Of a stretch of DNA of 50,227 nucleotides, positions 1 through 6,909 are shown piece after piece (positions within the stretch are counted from its first letter, which is position 1; each line of letters begins with the position of its first letter). A program made the translations under genes and the position numbers. This DNA is from Clostridium sp. GTDB lineage: Bacteria; Bacillota; Clostridia; Clostridiales; Clostridiaceae. The notes under the pieces are model-generated. The model searched no databases. It saw only the letters and a list, made by a program, of their open reading frames with translations, and was not told the origin of the DNA. Location of the stretch: assembly GCA_022773025.1 (NCBI GenBank), contig JALEZF010000041.1, forward strand, positions 1 through 50,227, written 5' to 3'.

Positions 1-914
1 AGCTTTTCTCCCTCAGGATCCAAGTCTCCTTCTAGATCACTTTTCCCATACTGATTTTTCAAGATAGAGATGGCTTCATTAAAATCTAAAGCTGGTATAT
101 GGTGCTCTATTTCCGGTAGTTCAGCATTTAATATTTTAAGGTATTCCATGCCTTCTTCCTTTATTTTCTTTAGAATAAACTTTAGAAGATTTTCCTCCAT
201 TTCCATTACATCTCTCTCATCTTTTATGAACCCCATTTCAAAGTCCATGCTTACATATTCATTTAAGTGCCTATTGGTATTATGCTCCTCTGCTCTATAT
301 ACAGCTCCAATTTCAAAGACTCTTTCAAAACCAGCTCCTACTAACATCTGCTTATAGAACTGTGGACTTTGAGCTAAATAAGCTTTATTTTCAAAATACT
401 TTACTTCAAACATTTCGGTTCCGCCTTCAGCTCCTTCTGCAACTATTTTAGGAGTGAAGATTTCTGTAAAGCCTTCTTTTGTGAGAAATTCTCTGAAACC
501 TTCAGTGACAAGATTTTGAACTTTAAAAATAGCTTTTTTGCTTTCATGCCTTAAGCTTAAAACCCTGTTATTTAGCATAGTATCAAGGTTAACTTCAAGA
601 TTTTCCTTGTTAATTTCTATAGGAAGCTCTTCTTCTACAGCATTTAAAACCTCAATATTCTCTACTAAAATCTCAAAAGGATTTAATTTATTCTTGCTAC
701 TCTTTACTAATCCCTCTATTTCTACTACAGATTCTAGCCTTAAATTTAAATTCTCTAAAGCTTCATTGTTTACTACACACTGAACTTTACTAGTTCTATC
801 TCTCAATACCAGGAAAGTTATAGATTTTAATTTTCTTATCCTTTCCACCCAGCCTTTTATAAGAACTTTGTTTTCCAAATAGGATTCTAATTCATTTATC
901 ATAATTCTCTTCAT
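1..914 (-). CDS. aspS: Aspartyl-tRNA synthetase, archaeal/non-discriminating type (3' end outside window)
   Basis: Class II aminoacyl-tRNA synthetase that charges tRNA(Asp), and in clostridia of this subtype probably also tRNA(Asn), with aspartate. About 304 residues are visible. An N-terminal OB-fold anticodon-binding domain (roughly residues 1-100, with [11 protein letters not shown]) is followed by the start of the catalytic core, containing [16 protein letters not shown] (motif 1), [11 protein letters not shown] and the motif 2 stretch [14 protein letters not shown]. The lack of the large bacterial insertion marks the archaeal-type enzyme. The ATG at 914 follows a GGAAGGAGA ribosome binding site and a T-box leader. 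Mis-charged Asp-tRNA(Asn) would need GatCAB, which is not in the window; whether it is non-discriminating is inferred from the subtype, not seen. The gene runs off the left edge. Confidence 0.9.
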   Translation of the reverse strand, partial: MKRIMINELESYLENKVLIKGWVERIRKLKSITFLVLRDRTSKVQCVVNNEALENLNLRLESVVEIEGLVKSSKNKLNPFEILVENIEVLNAVEEELPIEINKENLEVNLDTMLNNRVLSLRHESKKAIFKVQNLVTEGFREFLTKEGFTEIFTPKIVAEGAEGGTEMFEVKYFENKAYLAQSPQFYKQMLVGAGFERVFEIGAVYRAEEHNTNRHLNEYVSMDFEMGFIKDERDVMEMEENLLKFILKKIKEEGMEYLKILNAELPEIEHHIPALDFNEAISILKNQYGKSDLEGDLDPEGEK

Positions 915-932
915 AGTATCTCTCCTTCCAAA

Positions 933-968
933 TAAAAAGGCCCCTCAAGCTTTTTATGCTTAAGGGGC
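933..968 (-). terminator. Second T-box terminator
   Basis: Minus strand: GCCCCTTAAGC / GCTTGAGGGGC stem followed by a T run, just upstream of the aspS ribosome binding site. It pairs with the second T-box core at 975-990. Confidence 0.85.
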
Positions 969-1034
969 AGAATTCTGCGGTGCCACCCTTACAAAAACAT
1001 AATGTAAAATATATAGTAAGCCTCTATAGAGAAT

Positions 1035-1071
1035 AAAAAAAGTCCTTCACTCCTTATAGGAGCAAAAGACT
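1035..1071 (-). terminator. First T-box terminator
   Basis: Minus strand: AGTCTTTTGCTCC / GGAGTGAAGGACT stem with a short loop, followed by a run of seven T (1035-1041). It is mutually exclusive with the first antiterminator core at 1077-1089. Confidence 0.85.
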
Positions 1072-1294
1072 AGTTTCGCGGTACCATCCTACTTACATAA
1101 ACTTTATAATATGTTATCTCAGGTCCCTTTAACGGAGGAAAACCGTTCTGTCCTACTAAATTTAAATTCAAACAGACTTCTCCAGGATGTCATTCAGCAT
1201 TGATTTTCTCATGAAGCTTCCACCAACCTTCACTCGCTTTGGATACTCCTCAGTACTTACTCTTCCCTTCTCAGAATTTTCTTTGTTTTTTACA

Positions 1295-1323
1295 ATTATA
1301 TTCTCCTATTTTTACTTTGTCAA
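1295..1323 (-). promoter_or_regulatory. Promoter of the T-box/aspS transcript
   Basis: Minus strand TTGACA (1318-1323), a 17-nt spacer and TATAAT (1295-1300): a perfect vegetative promoter. Start of transcription is expected near 1288. It lies just downstream of flgN, so aspS is transcribed independently of the flagellar remnant. Confidence 0.85.
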
Positions 1324-1353
1324 TATTACTAATGAAATAAATTTTATTTTTAA

Positions 1354-1760
1354 TTACTTTCCTATCTTTCCATAGGAATTATATGTCCCCACATTTTTAG
1401 ATGGTCTTGTAACATTTATCATCTTAGTTGTAAAAAACAACTGTTGCTTTATAAGAGTGTCATTAGATTTCTTTTGAATTTGAAGATTCTTTAATATGCC
1501 TTTTATCTCCCCATATACATCCTTTATGTGCTCATCACAGCTATTTTCTATGATAGATTTAAACTCTCCATCAGCTACAAGGTTTCTCCTTTTAATCTCT
1601 ATAGTGGCAAGATTTCTGCCTGTGATTTCTAGATCTTCTGCAAGTTTCTCTAACCCCATGACATCTTTAGCTACTATCACACTGTACTGATTATCTAATA
1701 GTTCAAGAAGCTCTTGAAGGATCTTTCTTCAAAGACTACAAGCTTTAATTCTGAATTCAT
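1354..1760 (-). pseudogene. flgN: FlgN-like flagellar export chaperone gene with a frameshift
   Basis: FlgN is the cytoplasmic chaperone for the hook-filament junction proteins FlgK and FlgL. The reading frame begins at the ATG at 1760, which overlaps the flgM stop (ATGA), and gives MNSELKLVVFEERSFK before running into a stop. One base over, the frame continues ILQELLELLDNQYSVIVAKD, MGLEKLAEDLE and an ending containing TYNSYGK, a typical FlgN layout. Adding one A to the run near 1724-1730 would restore a continuous protein of about 135 residues with FEEKILQELLELL at the junction. Either a real mutation or a homopolymer sequencing error explains this. No flgK or flgL follows: the next element is the aspS promoter. 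Confidence 0.75.
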
Positions 1761-2035
1761 CTCACTATTTCTCCTTTTGAAGCTTCCACCATCTTTTTCA
1801 CTATATCTTTTGAATTTATGCTATAAGTACCACTTTCTATCTTTCTCTTTATTTCATTCACCTTATTCATATCCATATTTTCTGTATCTGAGTTTATTTT
1901 ATTTAGATACTTTGCATCATTAGATATTGTGACCTTATCCTTGATTTGCTTACTTTGAGCTTCACATTTAGCATATTGCTTTTGTTTGCCATAAGCATTT
2001 ATAACATTATTGGTCTGTACTGAATTTACTTTCAT
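1757..2035 (-). CDS. flgM: Anti-sigma-D (sigma-28) factor FlgM
   Basis: Small protein of about 92 residues that binds the flagellar sigma factor SigD/FliA until it is exported. The N-terminal part (MKVNSVQTNNVINAYGKQKQ) is polar and flexible, and the C-terminal half carries the FlgM signature (DKVTISNDAKYL..., then NEIKRKIESGTYSINSKDIVKKMVE). Two ATG codons are adjacent (2038 and 2035); the second has the better spacing to GGAGGT at 2041-2046. It overlaps the start of flgN by a few bases and follows a good sigma-D promoter, as expected for FlgM autoregulation. It is intact although the neighbouring flagellar genes are broken or missing. Confidence 0.85.
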   Translation of the reverse strand: MKVNSVQTNNVINAYGKQKQYAKCEAQSKQIKDKVTISNDAKYLNKINSDTENMDMNKVNEIKRKIESGTYSINSKDIVKKMVEASKGEIVR

Positions 2036-2075
2036 CATTTACCTCCATATACTTTCCGTTATGTCTCTATTATAA

Positions 2076-2102
2076 TTATCGACATTCTAATTGTTTTATT
2101 TA
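2076..2102 (-). promoter_or_regulatory. Sigma-D (sigma-28) promoter of flgM
   Basis: Minus strand TAAA (2099-2102), 15 nt, GTCGATAA (2076-2083), against the Gram-positive sigma-D consensus TAAA-N15-GCCGATAT: two mismatches, with exact spacing. It lies about 40 nt upstream of flgM. Confidence 0.75.
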
Positions 2103-2132
2103 GGCATATATAGTTATTTTTTTAATTTAATA

Positions 2133-2162
2133 GGTGTAGACTTCACGTAAAGCTCTACACCC
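2133..2162 (-). terminator. Hairpin between the fliN remnant and flgM
   Basis: GGTGTAGA ... TCTACACC inverted repeat with a 14-nt loop. No T run directly follows on the minus strand, so it may be a weak or processed terminator. Confidence 0.4.
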
Positions 2163-2172
2163 TAAAATCATT

Positions 2173-2346
2173 TTATTTACTTTTAAAATCTAATATTCTC
2201 ACGGATATCTTGTCATCTGACTTAATGCTCTCTCCTAATGCTATATTTTTACCATTAATATTTACATCCATATCTTCATCTACAGTTTTATCTAGACAAA
2301 GTATATCTACTTCCTTCAAATTCAGCACATCTTTTATAGTTTCCAT
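2173..2346 (-). pseudogene. fliN: C-terminal remnant of flagellar motor switch protein FliN/FliY (SpoA domain)
   Basis: A 57-codon reading frame encodes only the end of a SpoA domain: VLNLKEVDILCLDKTVDED, then DVNINGKNIALGE, and SDDKISVRILDF. This matches the FliN pattern of a leucine-Lys-Asp-containing strand, DVxVNGKxIAxGE and a final VRI. The intact domain and the rest of FliN/FliY (normally more than 100 residues) are absent upstream, and no convincing ribosome binding site precedes the ATG at 2346. In clostridial flagellar operons fliN or fliY commonly lies just before flgM, so the position supports the reading. The call rests on motif recognition over a short stretch. Confidence 0.6.
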
Positions 2347-2397
2347 GAAGCATCTTCAATTAGAATAAATTAAATGTCTGGAGGAAAACATCTTTTT

Positions 2398-2615
2398 TTA
2401 TTTATATATATCAACTAAAAGCCCTTGAATGCTATCTATAGCTGATGATATTTTTAATAATTCTTTTGTGATTTCTTCAAGTTTTTCATTTATAGTTTCC
2501 ACAGTAGAATAATACTGATTTTCCCAAAATCCTAGATTTTTATTTAAAGTATACATTGAATCCTATTATCCCTTATATCCATGATTCTATTAGCCTTTAT
2601 TCCTTGAATCTTCAT
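2398..2615 (-). pseudogene. Small broken coiled-coil gene, unrecognised
   Basis: Two short reading frames follow the transglycosylase gene. The first (2544-2615) starts with an ATG almost touching the upstream stop and encodes MKIQGIKANRIMDIRDNRIQ before terminating. The second (2398-2556) overlaps it in another frame and encodes 52 residues, including NLGFWENQYYSTVETINEKL, with a heptad-like helical end. Together they resemble one protein of about 70 residues split by a frameshift near 2560. No family is recognised. Its place among flagellar remnants suggests a lost flagellar function, but this is only context. Two independent small ORFs is the alternative. Confidence 0.35.
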
Positions 2616-2616
2616 A

Positions 2617-3252
2617 TTATAGTCCCCTATAATAGCTCATAACTTTTGGCACATAATTTTGAGTTTCCCTTGGCATTTTGTAGAGGTCATTTATTGAGCG
2701 AACTCCTCTATTCATCATCCTTGTGGGACCACCATTATACGCCATAAGTGACATCTCCATATTACCCTTGTATCTGTCTAAGTATTCTTTAATATGCCTT
2801 ACACCACCATCTATATTCTGCTCTATATTAAAAGGGTCACTTACGCCTAAATCTCTGCAATTCTCAGGCATAAGCTGCATAAGTCCTTTAGCTCCAACTG
2901 GGGACACTACTTTAGGATCAAAGTTCGATTCAACCTTTATTATTGCTTTTATAAGCTTCTCATCTACTCCATACTTTTTCGATGAAATTTCTATAGCATT
3001 TTCTATTCTTTCATCTACGCTGACGTTAAGCTTTTGAGAATTAAGCCCTATAGTCTTCAAACTACCCACATTAGCATTTAATGCTGTTTCATTCTGATTT
3101 GTCTTCACTTTATTCTGCTCTTTTAAAGCAACTAACAAAGATATAAGCATAATCTCAAATGCTCCCGAATTAAAATTATAGTTCTTATTATTCATATTAT
3201 TAAAATTCTGCACACCAAAATTATTGTTAAAGCCTTGTATCCTATTTAACAT
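2617..3252 (-). CDS. Lytic transglycosylase (SLT domain), probably flagellum-associated
   Basis: Peptidoglycan lytic transglycosylase of 211 residues. Residues 1-80 are an Asn-rich, poorly ordered N-terminus with a short hydrophobic patch (EIMLISLLVAL, about 33-43). Residues 82-211 form the SLT/lysozyme-like domain: catalytic Glu108 in KVESNFDP, then GAKGLMQLMPE, and the AYNGGP motif near residue 183. No classical signal peptide is seen, so secretion may use another route, or the hydrophobic patch. The gene is intact and stands first in a run of flagellar remnants. Similar SLT enzymes occur beside clostridial flagellar genes, which suggests a role in opening the wall for the rod. Association with flagella is inferred. 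Confidence 0.8.
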   Translation of the reverse strand: MLNRIQGFNNNFGVQNFNNMNNKNYNFNSGAFEIMLISLLVALKEQNKVKTNQNETALNANVGSLKTIGLNSQKLNVSVDERIENAIEISSKKYGVDEKLIKAIIKVESNFDPKVVSPVGAKGLMQLMPENCRDLGVSDPFNIEQNIDGGVRHIKEYLDRYKGNMEMSLMAYNGGPTRMMNRGVRSINDLYKMPRETQNYVPKVMSYYRGL

Positions 3253-3564
3253 TTAACCACCTCAAAACCTTAATTATTTTAGATATACGGACAAAAAGAA
3301 AAACACTTTAATGCTTCTCTTGAAAATTCATAAAAAATAAAGCCATATTTTTATTATATGTATGTTTAGAATATATGTTAATTTTTGTAATCTAGAATAT
3401 TCAAACTTTTGCTATCACCAAATATGGACTCCATGGTAAAATAATATTACAAATATGAAGGGTGGTGTAATCTATCATGTAGCTAGTATTGGGTCCACTA
3501 TAATACCTATGTGAATCATTTAAGAATTACTATTTAATATCTTAATTAAAAAGGGGAGTTAATT
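3253..3564 (+). promoter_or_regulatory. Intergenic region with probable permease promoter
   Basis: This is 312 bases of AT-rich DNA between the divergent transglycosylase and permease genes. On the plus strand a TATAAT (3499-3504) could be the -10 element for the permease; no good -35 was found at the right spacing. A GGGGAG ribosome binding site precedes the ATG at 3565. No riboswitch core or coding sequence was recognised. Confidence 0.35.
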
Positions 3565-4863
3565 ATGCAGGAGTTTAAACTAAAAAAAGAAATATCATTT
3601 TTACAAGCCATGGCTATCGTGGTTGGAATGATCATTGGATCTGGAGTGTTCCTAAAACCAGGTATTGTTCTTCAAAACGCAGGAACTCCAATACTAGCTA
3701 TTACTGCATGGGTTGCAGGGGGTGTCATTACTCTAGCATCTGCACTTACCATTGCAGAAATTGCTGCTGCCATCCCAAAGTCTGGGGGGTTATATACTTA
3801 TTTAAAAGACCTATATGGTGACGTATATGGTTTTTTACTTGGCTGGGTACAAACTATTATTTCTTACCCTGCTTCCGTGGCTGCTCAAGCAATTGCTTTT
3901 GCCACTTATACTAGTTTCTTTTGGCCACTCAGTGCAATGCAACAGAAACTAGTGGCTATTGGTGTTTTAGCCTTTATTATGCTTATGAATATTCTTGCTA
4001 CCAAGTATGGTGGAACTATTCAAGTAGTAGCTACTGTTGGAAAGCTCGTTCCCATTGCCGCAATTATACTCTTTGGTTTAATTAACAGCAGTTCCTTCCA
4101 AATAACAGGTACTAATGACATTTCAGGTGGAAGTGGATTTGGTATGGCCATTCTCGGAACTTTATGGGCATACGAAGGCTGGATCAGTGTAACCAATATG
4201 GCCGGAGAATTAAAAAAGCCTACAAAAGACTTACCTAAAGTTATTTCTCTTGGTGTACTATTCGTTGTTGTCATCTATGCACTTTTCAATCTAGCTATAT
4301 TTAGAGCAATTCCTCTTAGTGATGTAGTAAATTCCTCAGTACCTGCAGCAGATGCCGCAACTGCCTTATTCGGCAAAAACGGTGCTATTTTCATCACTAT
4401 TGGTATTATGGTATCTGTCTTTGGGGCCTTAAACGGATTCCTAATGACTGGAGCTAGAATTCCATTTGCCATGGGAGAAGGAAAGATGCTTCCATGCTCA
4501 AGTTTCTTGGCAAAAGTAAACCCAAAATTCCATACACCAGCAAATTCTCTAATTCTAGAGAGTGCTCTTGCAGTTATTTATATTTTATCCGGAACCTTTA
4601 ACACTTTGACAGATCTTTTAGTGTTCGTCCTTTGGATTTTCTTCACTATGGGAGTGTTTGGGGTATTTCGTCTTAGAAAATGTATGCCTAAAAAAGAAGG
4701 ACTTTATCGCGTCCCTCTATATCCCCTAACACCAATTGTAGGAATACTTGGAGGACTCTATATCCTCATTAGTACAGTAATATCCAATCCAACACAATCA
4801 TTTGTTGGAATCGCTATCACACTAGTTGGATTACCAGTTTATTATTTCATAAATCGTAAATAA
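3565..4863 (+). CDS. APC-family amino-acid permease/exchanger (SteT/LAT-like)
   Basis: Integral membrane amino-acid transporter of 432 residues with about 12 predicted membrane segments. The N-terminus carries the unwound TM1 substrate-binding motif of the APC fold, GMIIGSGVFLKPG (residues about 21-33). It continues with VAGGVITLASALTIAEIAAA and the cytoplasmic IPKSGGLYTYLKD loop. The sequence resembles the L-type exchanger/SteT branch (serine/threonine or neutral amino acids), but substrate cannot be read from the sequence. It is preceded by GGGGAG and followed by a strong terminator, so it appears to be a single-gene transcript. Confidence 0.85.
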   Translation: MQEFKLKKEISFLQAMAIVVGMIIGSGVFLKPGIVLQNAGTPILAITAWVAGGVITLASALTIAEIAAAIPKSGGLYTYLKDLYGDVYGFLLGWVQTIISYPASVAAQAIAFATYTSFFWPLSAMQQKLVAIGVLAFIMLMNILATKYGGTIQVVATVGKLVPIAAIILFGLINSSSFQITGTNDISGGSGFGMAILGTLWAYEGWISVTNMAGELKKPTKDLPKVISLGVLFVVVIYALFNLAIFRAIPLSDVVNSSVPAADAATALFGKNGAIFITIGIMVSVFGALNGFLMTGARIPFAMGEGKMLPCSSFLAKVNPKFHTPANSLILESALAVIYILSGTFNTLTDLLVFVLWIFFTMGVFGVFRLRKCMPKKEGLYRVPLYPLTPIVGILGGLYILISTVISNPTQSFVGIAITLVGLPVYYFINRK

Positions 4864-4912
4864 AAAATGGACAATCCCTGTTTTTCATATAAATCGGGGG
4901 TTGTCCATTTTT
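4864..4912 (+). terminator. Rho-independent terminator after the permease
   Basis: AAAATGGACAA ... TTGTCCATTTT stem extended by CCC/GGG, followed by TTTTTATTTTTA on the plus strand. The A-rich 5' side lets it also act on the minus strand. Confidence 0.85.
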
Positions 4913-4945
4913 TATTTTTATATTTAATGTCTATTTTTATATATT

Positions 4946-5029
4946 CTACTTCATTCCAAAGTCTTCTTCTCCGTATCCTGCGCAGATCACCAAAAACGAA
5001 ATTTTTATAACTTCCAATATTTTCTTCAT
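4946..5029 (-). CDS. 27-residue peptide ORF, unrecognised; possible signalling or membrane peptide
   Basis: A very short minus-strand frame starts at ATG 5029, 6-9 nt after a strong AAAGGGAG ribosome binding site, and encodes MKKILEVIKISFLVI followed by CAGYGEEDFGMK. The layout is a basic start, hydrophobic helix, one Cys and an acidic tail. It vaguely recalls cyclic-lactone (AgrD-like) autoinducer precursors, but there is no agrB next to it and the ring region is not a clear match. It lies alone between the permease terminator and the ADP-ribosylglycohydrolase gene. It may be translated, or it may be the remains of a larger gene. Confidence 0.35.
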   Translation of the reverse strand: MKKILEVIKISFLVICAGYGEEDFGMK

Positions 5030-5115
5030 ATAATCAACTCCCTTTCAGTTATCTTATGAGTTAATTATATCTTCTAAATGATTTAGTTCATATTTAAGTA
5101 TATTAATTTAAGATT

Positions 5116-6060
5116 TCATTTTTGTAATCTATCACATATCTCCTCTATATAGTCTCCTTTGGCAAGTTTCTTCAGCCATTCCCGAGGTATATCCTCTGCA
5201 CCATAAGCTATACCAGCTAGTCCTCCAGCAACTGCTGCCACAGTATCCGTATCCTCACCAAGATTCACAGCCTTTAATACGCAATTACTATAATTGTTTG
5301 TGTTTAGAAGACACCATATAGCTGCTTCTAAAGTATCAACTACATAGCCGCTGCTTTTTATTTCCTCTTCCTTCAAAAATTTAAATTTTTTATCTTCAAT
5401 TCTACTATATTTCTCTATTTCATCTACTTTATTTCTTCTATAATATTCAAAAGCCCTATGAACCCCTATAGATACTGAGTCATCAATGCTCTTTCCCTGT
5501 GCTAACCCCATAGCAATCATAGTGTAAATAACACAAGCAATTTTGCTTCTTATATGTCCATGAGTCAAAGCGGACACATTATGAACAAGCTTAACAATAG
5601 TGGATTCATCACACTGATATCCATATTCCTTGATAATATAAAAAGTCATGGGCAAAATTCTCATCAATGAACCATTACCATTATCATATTCCCTTTTTCC
5701 ACCACATTCTAAACACTCTATACCACCTTCATATCTAGATATTGCTTCACTGGTAGCGCACCCTATATCAAAGGTTTCTCCATAAGGAGTATAGTACCCT
5801 TCATTCTTCCATAGTACAAATTTTTTCATAATATCCTGGTAGTTGATTCCACTAGAAAGGCTATGAAGTAGACATAATGTCATACTAGTATCATCAGACC
5901 AAGTTCCAGCCGGCTGATTATGTGTTCCATATGCTCTCATGTCCACAACCGGATTCAGCTTCAAATCCTCTCTATATTGAAAGTCTACCGGCACTCCTAA
6001 AGCATCTCCTATAGCTAATCCTAATATAGCACTTTTTAATTTGCTATTCACTATATGCAC
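5116..6060 (-). CDS. ADP-ribosylglycohydrolase family protein (DraG-like)
   Basis: Protein of 314 residues of the ADP-ribosyl-glycohydrolase family, which removes ADP-ribose from modified proteins or related small molecules using two metal ions. Family signatures: GLAIGDALGVPVDF (residues about 14-27), the metal-binding WSDDTSMTLCLL (about 54-65), an internal DNGNGSLMRILP, and near the end GEDTDTVAAVAGGLAG with the metal-ligating Asp residues. It is cytoplasmic, with no signal peptide. It is transcribed alone, about 260 bases downstream of a small zinc-ribbon gene. No ADP-ribosyltransferase partner is visible, so the target is unknown. Confidence 0.88.
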   Translation of the reverse strand: MHIVNSKLKSAILGLAIGDALGVPVDFQYREDLKLNPVVDMRAYGTHNQPAGTWSDDTSMTLCLLHSLSSGINYQDIMKKFVLWKNEGYYTPYGETFDIGCATSEAISRYEGGIECLECGGKREYDNGNGSLMRILPMTFYIIKEYGYQCDESTIVKLVHNVSALTHGHIRSKIACVIYTMIAMGLAQGKSIDDSVSIGVHRAFEYYRRNKVDEIEKYSRIEDKKFKFLKEEEIKSSGYVVDTLEAAIWCLLNTNNYSNCVLKAVNLGEDTDTVAAVAGGLAGIAYGAEDIPREWLKKLAKGDYIEEICDRLQK

Positions 6061-6231
6061 CCCTTTCCAAATTAATTATCTGCATTTCCGCATTAATATG
6101 AGCATTAGTATTTGTGGTCACATAAATATCTAGAATAAGAAAACAATCCTTAAATTCTATTATATTACCATTATCAACCAAACTAAAGTTCTCTATTTAA
6201 CTTTTGTAAACCTATGTTTGAATTTAAAATG

Positions 6232-6266
6232 AAAACTTCGTCAAATCTTATATTCAACGAAGTTTT
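6232..6266. terminator. Hairpin downstream of the zinc-ribbon gene
   Basis: AAAACTTCGT ... ACGAAGTTTT, a 10-bp stem with a 15-nt loop, in the 262-base gap between the zinc-ribbon gene and the ADP-ribosylglycohydrolase gene. On the minus strand it ends GTTTTCATTTT. It may act as a moderate terminator. Confidence 0.5.
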
Positions 6267-6322
6267 AGAAGGATTGTAAACTCTCAATAAATCTGAAGAT
6301 AAAAAACATTTATCACAATCAC

Positions 6323-6628
6323 TTATTCTTTAGAGCAATTCACATGAGTATAATTAGTATGTCCATCTAAATAGGTAGCGTTGCAAATTTTATCTCCTAT
6401 GTTTATAGTTTTACCGCAATACTCACATCTCGATATTTTTGTTGCTTCAAATGCATTGCCACACTTTTGTGGCTTACTTTTTTGCATCTCATCAATCTCA
6501 GTCTTGTTAGCATTGTATATAAGTGAATTAATATAGTTAGAAAGATTACCATTACACATTAATTTAGCCTTTTTCATTGCTACAATAGCTACATCTTCCT
6601 GTAGACTTATAGTCTTTTTCACAGACAT
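6323..6628 (-). CDS. Hypothetical protein: RHH-like N-terminus plus C-terminal zinc ribbon
   Basis: A protein of 101 residues, not assigned to a named family. The N-terminal 45 residues (MSVKKTISLQEDVAIVAMKK and LSNYINSLIYNAN) look like a ribbon-helix-helix DNA-binding module of the CopG kind. The C-terminal 40 residues carry a treble-clef or zinc-ribbon arrangement: CEYC, then CNATYLDG, then HVNC. That would give a small metal-binding regulator, possibly an autorepressor. It has its own ribosome binding site (AAGGAGAG) and no co-transcribed neighbour. The RHH assignment is tentative; the Cys/His ligand set is directly visible. Confidence 0.6.
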   Translation of the reverse strand: MSVKKTISLQEDVAIVAMKKAKLMCNGNLSNYINSLIYNANKTEIDEMQKSKPQKCGNAFEATKISRCEYCGKTINIGDKICNATYLDGHTNYTHVNCSKE

Positions 6629-6729
6629 ATAAACTCTCCTTTTTCTTAATATATACTATTATAGTATGAAGATAGCTTTATTTTGTGCAGGTTCAATAAG
6701 ATTTTGTGTTGTTTAGATTAAAATATAGA

Positions 6730-6894
6730 TTATCTTTTCATATATCTATCTCGTAATTTTATAAGAAACTGATCCGTATCACTATTCATATCTTCATAGT
6801 CAGTTTCATCTTTTACCCACTTTTTAAAGAAAGTCCAATCCTTAATAGTACCATCATTATTTAAAATTTCTAAATATATACCATCTAACTTATT
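6730..6894 (-). pseudogene. Orphan 3' gene fragment
   Basis: An open stretch of 54 codons with protein-like composition (IYLEILNNDGTIKDWTFFKK, then VKDETDYEDMNSDTDQ and LIKLRDRYMKR) ends in TAA. It has no start codon or ribosome binding site at its 5' end, where an in-frame stop lies just after the HIT gene. It looks like the tail of a gene whose front was lost. The family was not recognised. Confidence 0.35.
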
Positions 6895-6909
6895 TTATTT
6901 AGCCTTTAT

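Larger units (their letters stand above)
933..1288 (-). promoter_or_regulatory. T-box riboswitch leader of aspS with two antiterminator/terminator units
   Basis: The minus strand shows a stem I region with the distal AG-bulge/GGTTGGTGGAAGC pattern (about 1210-1240) and a specifier region reading CTGAATGACATCC around 1186-1197. The triplet in the usual place before a conserved A is GAC (Asp, 1191-1189). The overlapping GAA and AAT would read Glu and Asn. Then come the first T-box core GGATGGTACCGCG (1077-1089) and a terminator (1041-1071). Only about 50 nt later there is a second core, AAGGGTGGCACCGCAG (975-990), and a second terminator (940-968). The second unit has no room for its own stem I. 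It should raise aspS transcription when the cognate tRNA is uncharged. Confidence 0.9.

Noticed and set aside
1187-1375. Plus-strand open frame over the T-box stem I
   Set aside because: Covers an obvious regulatory RNA on the other strand, has no ribosome binding site and no protein-like composition.
3420-3500. GGGTGG-like string upstream of the permease taken as a possible T-box core
   Set aside because: No ACCGC follows, no terminator and no stem I pattern.
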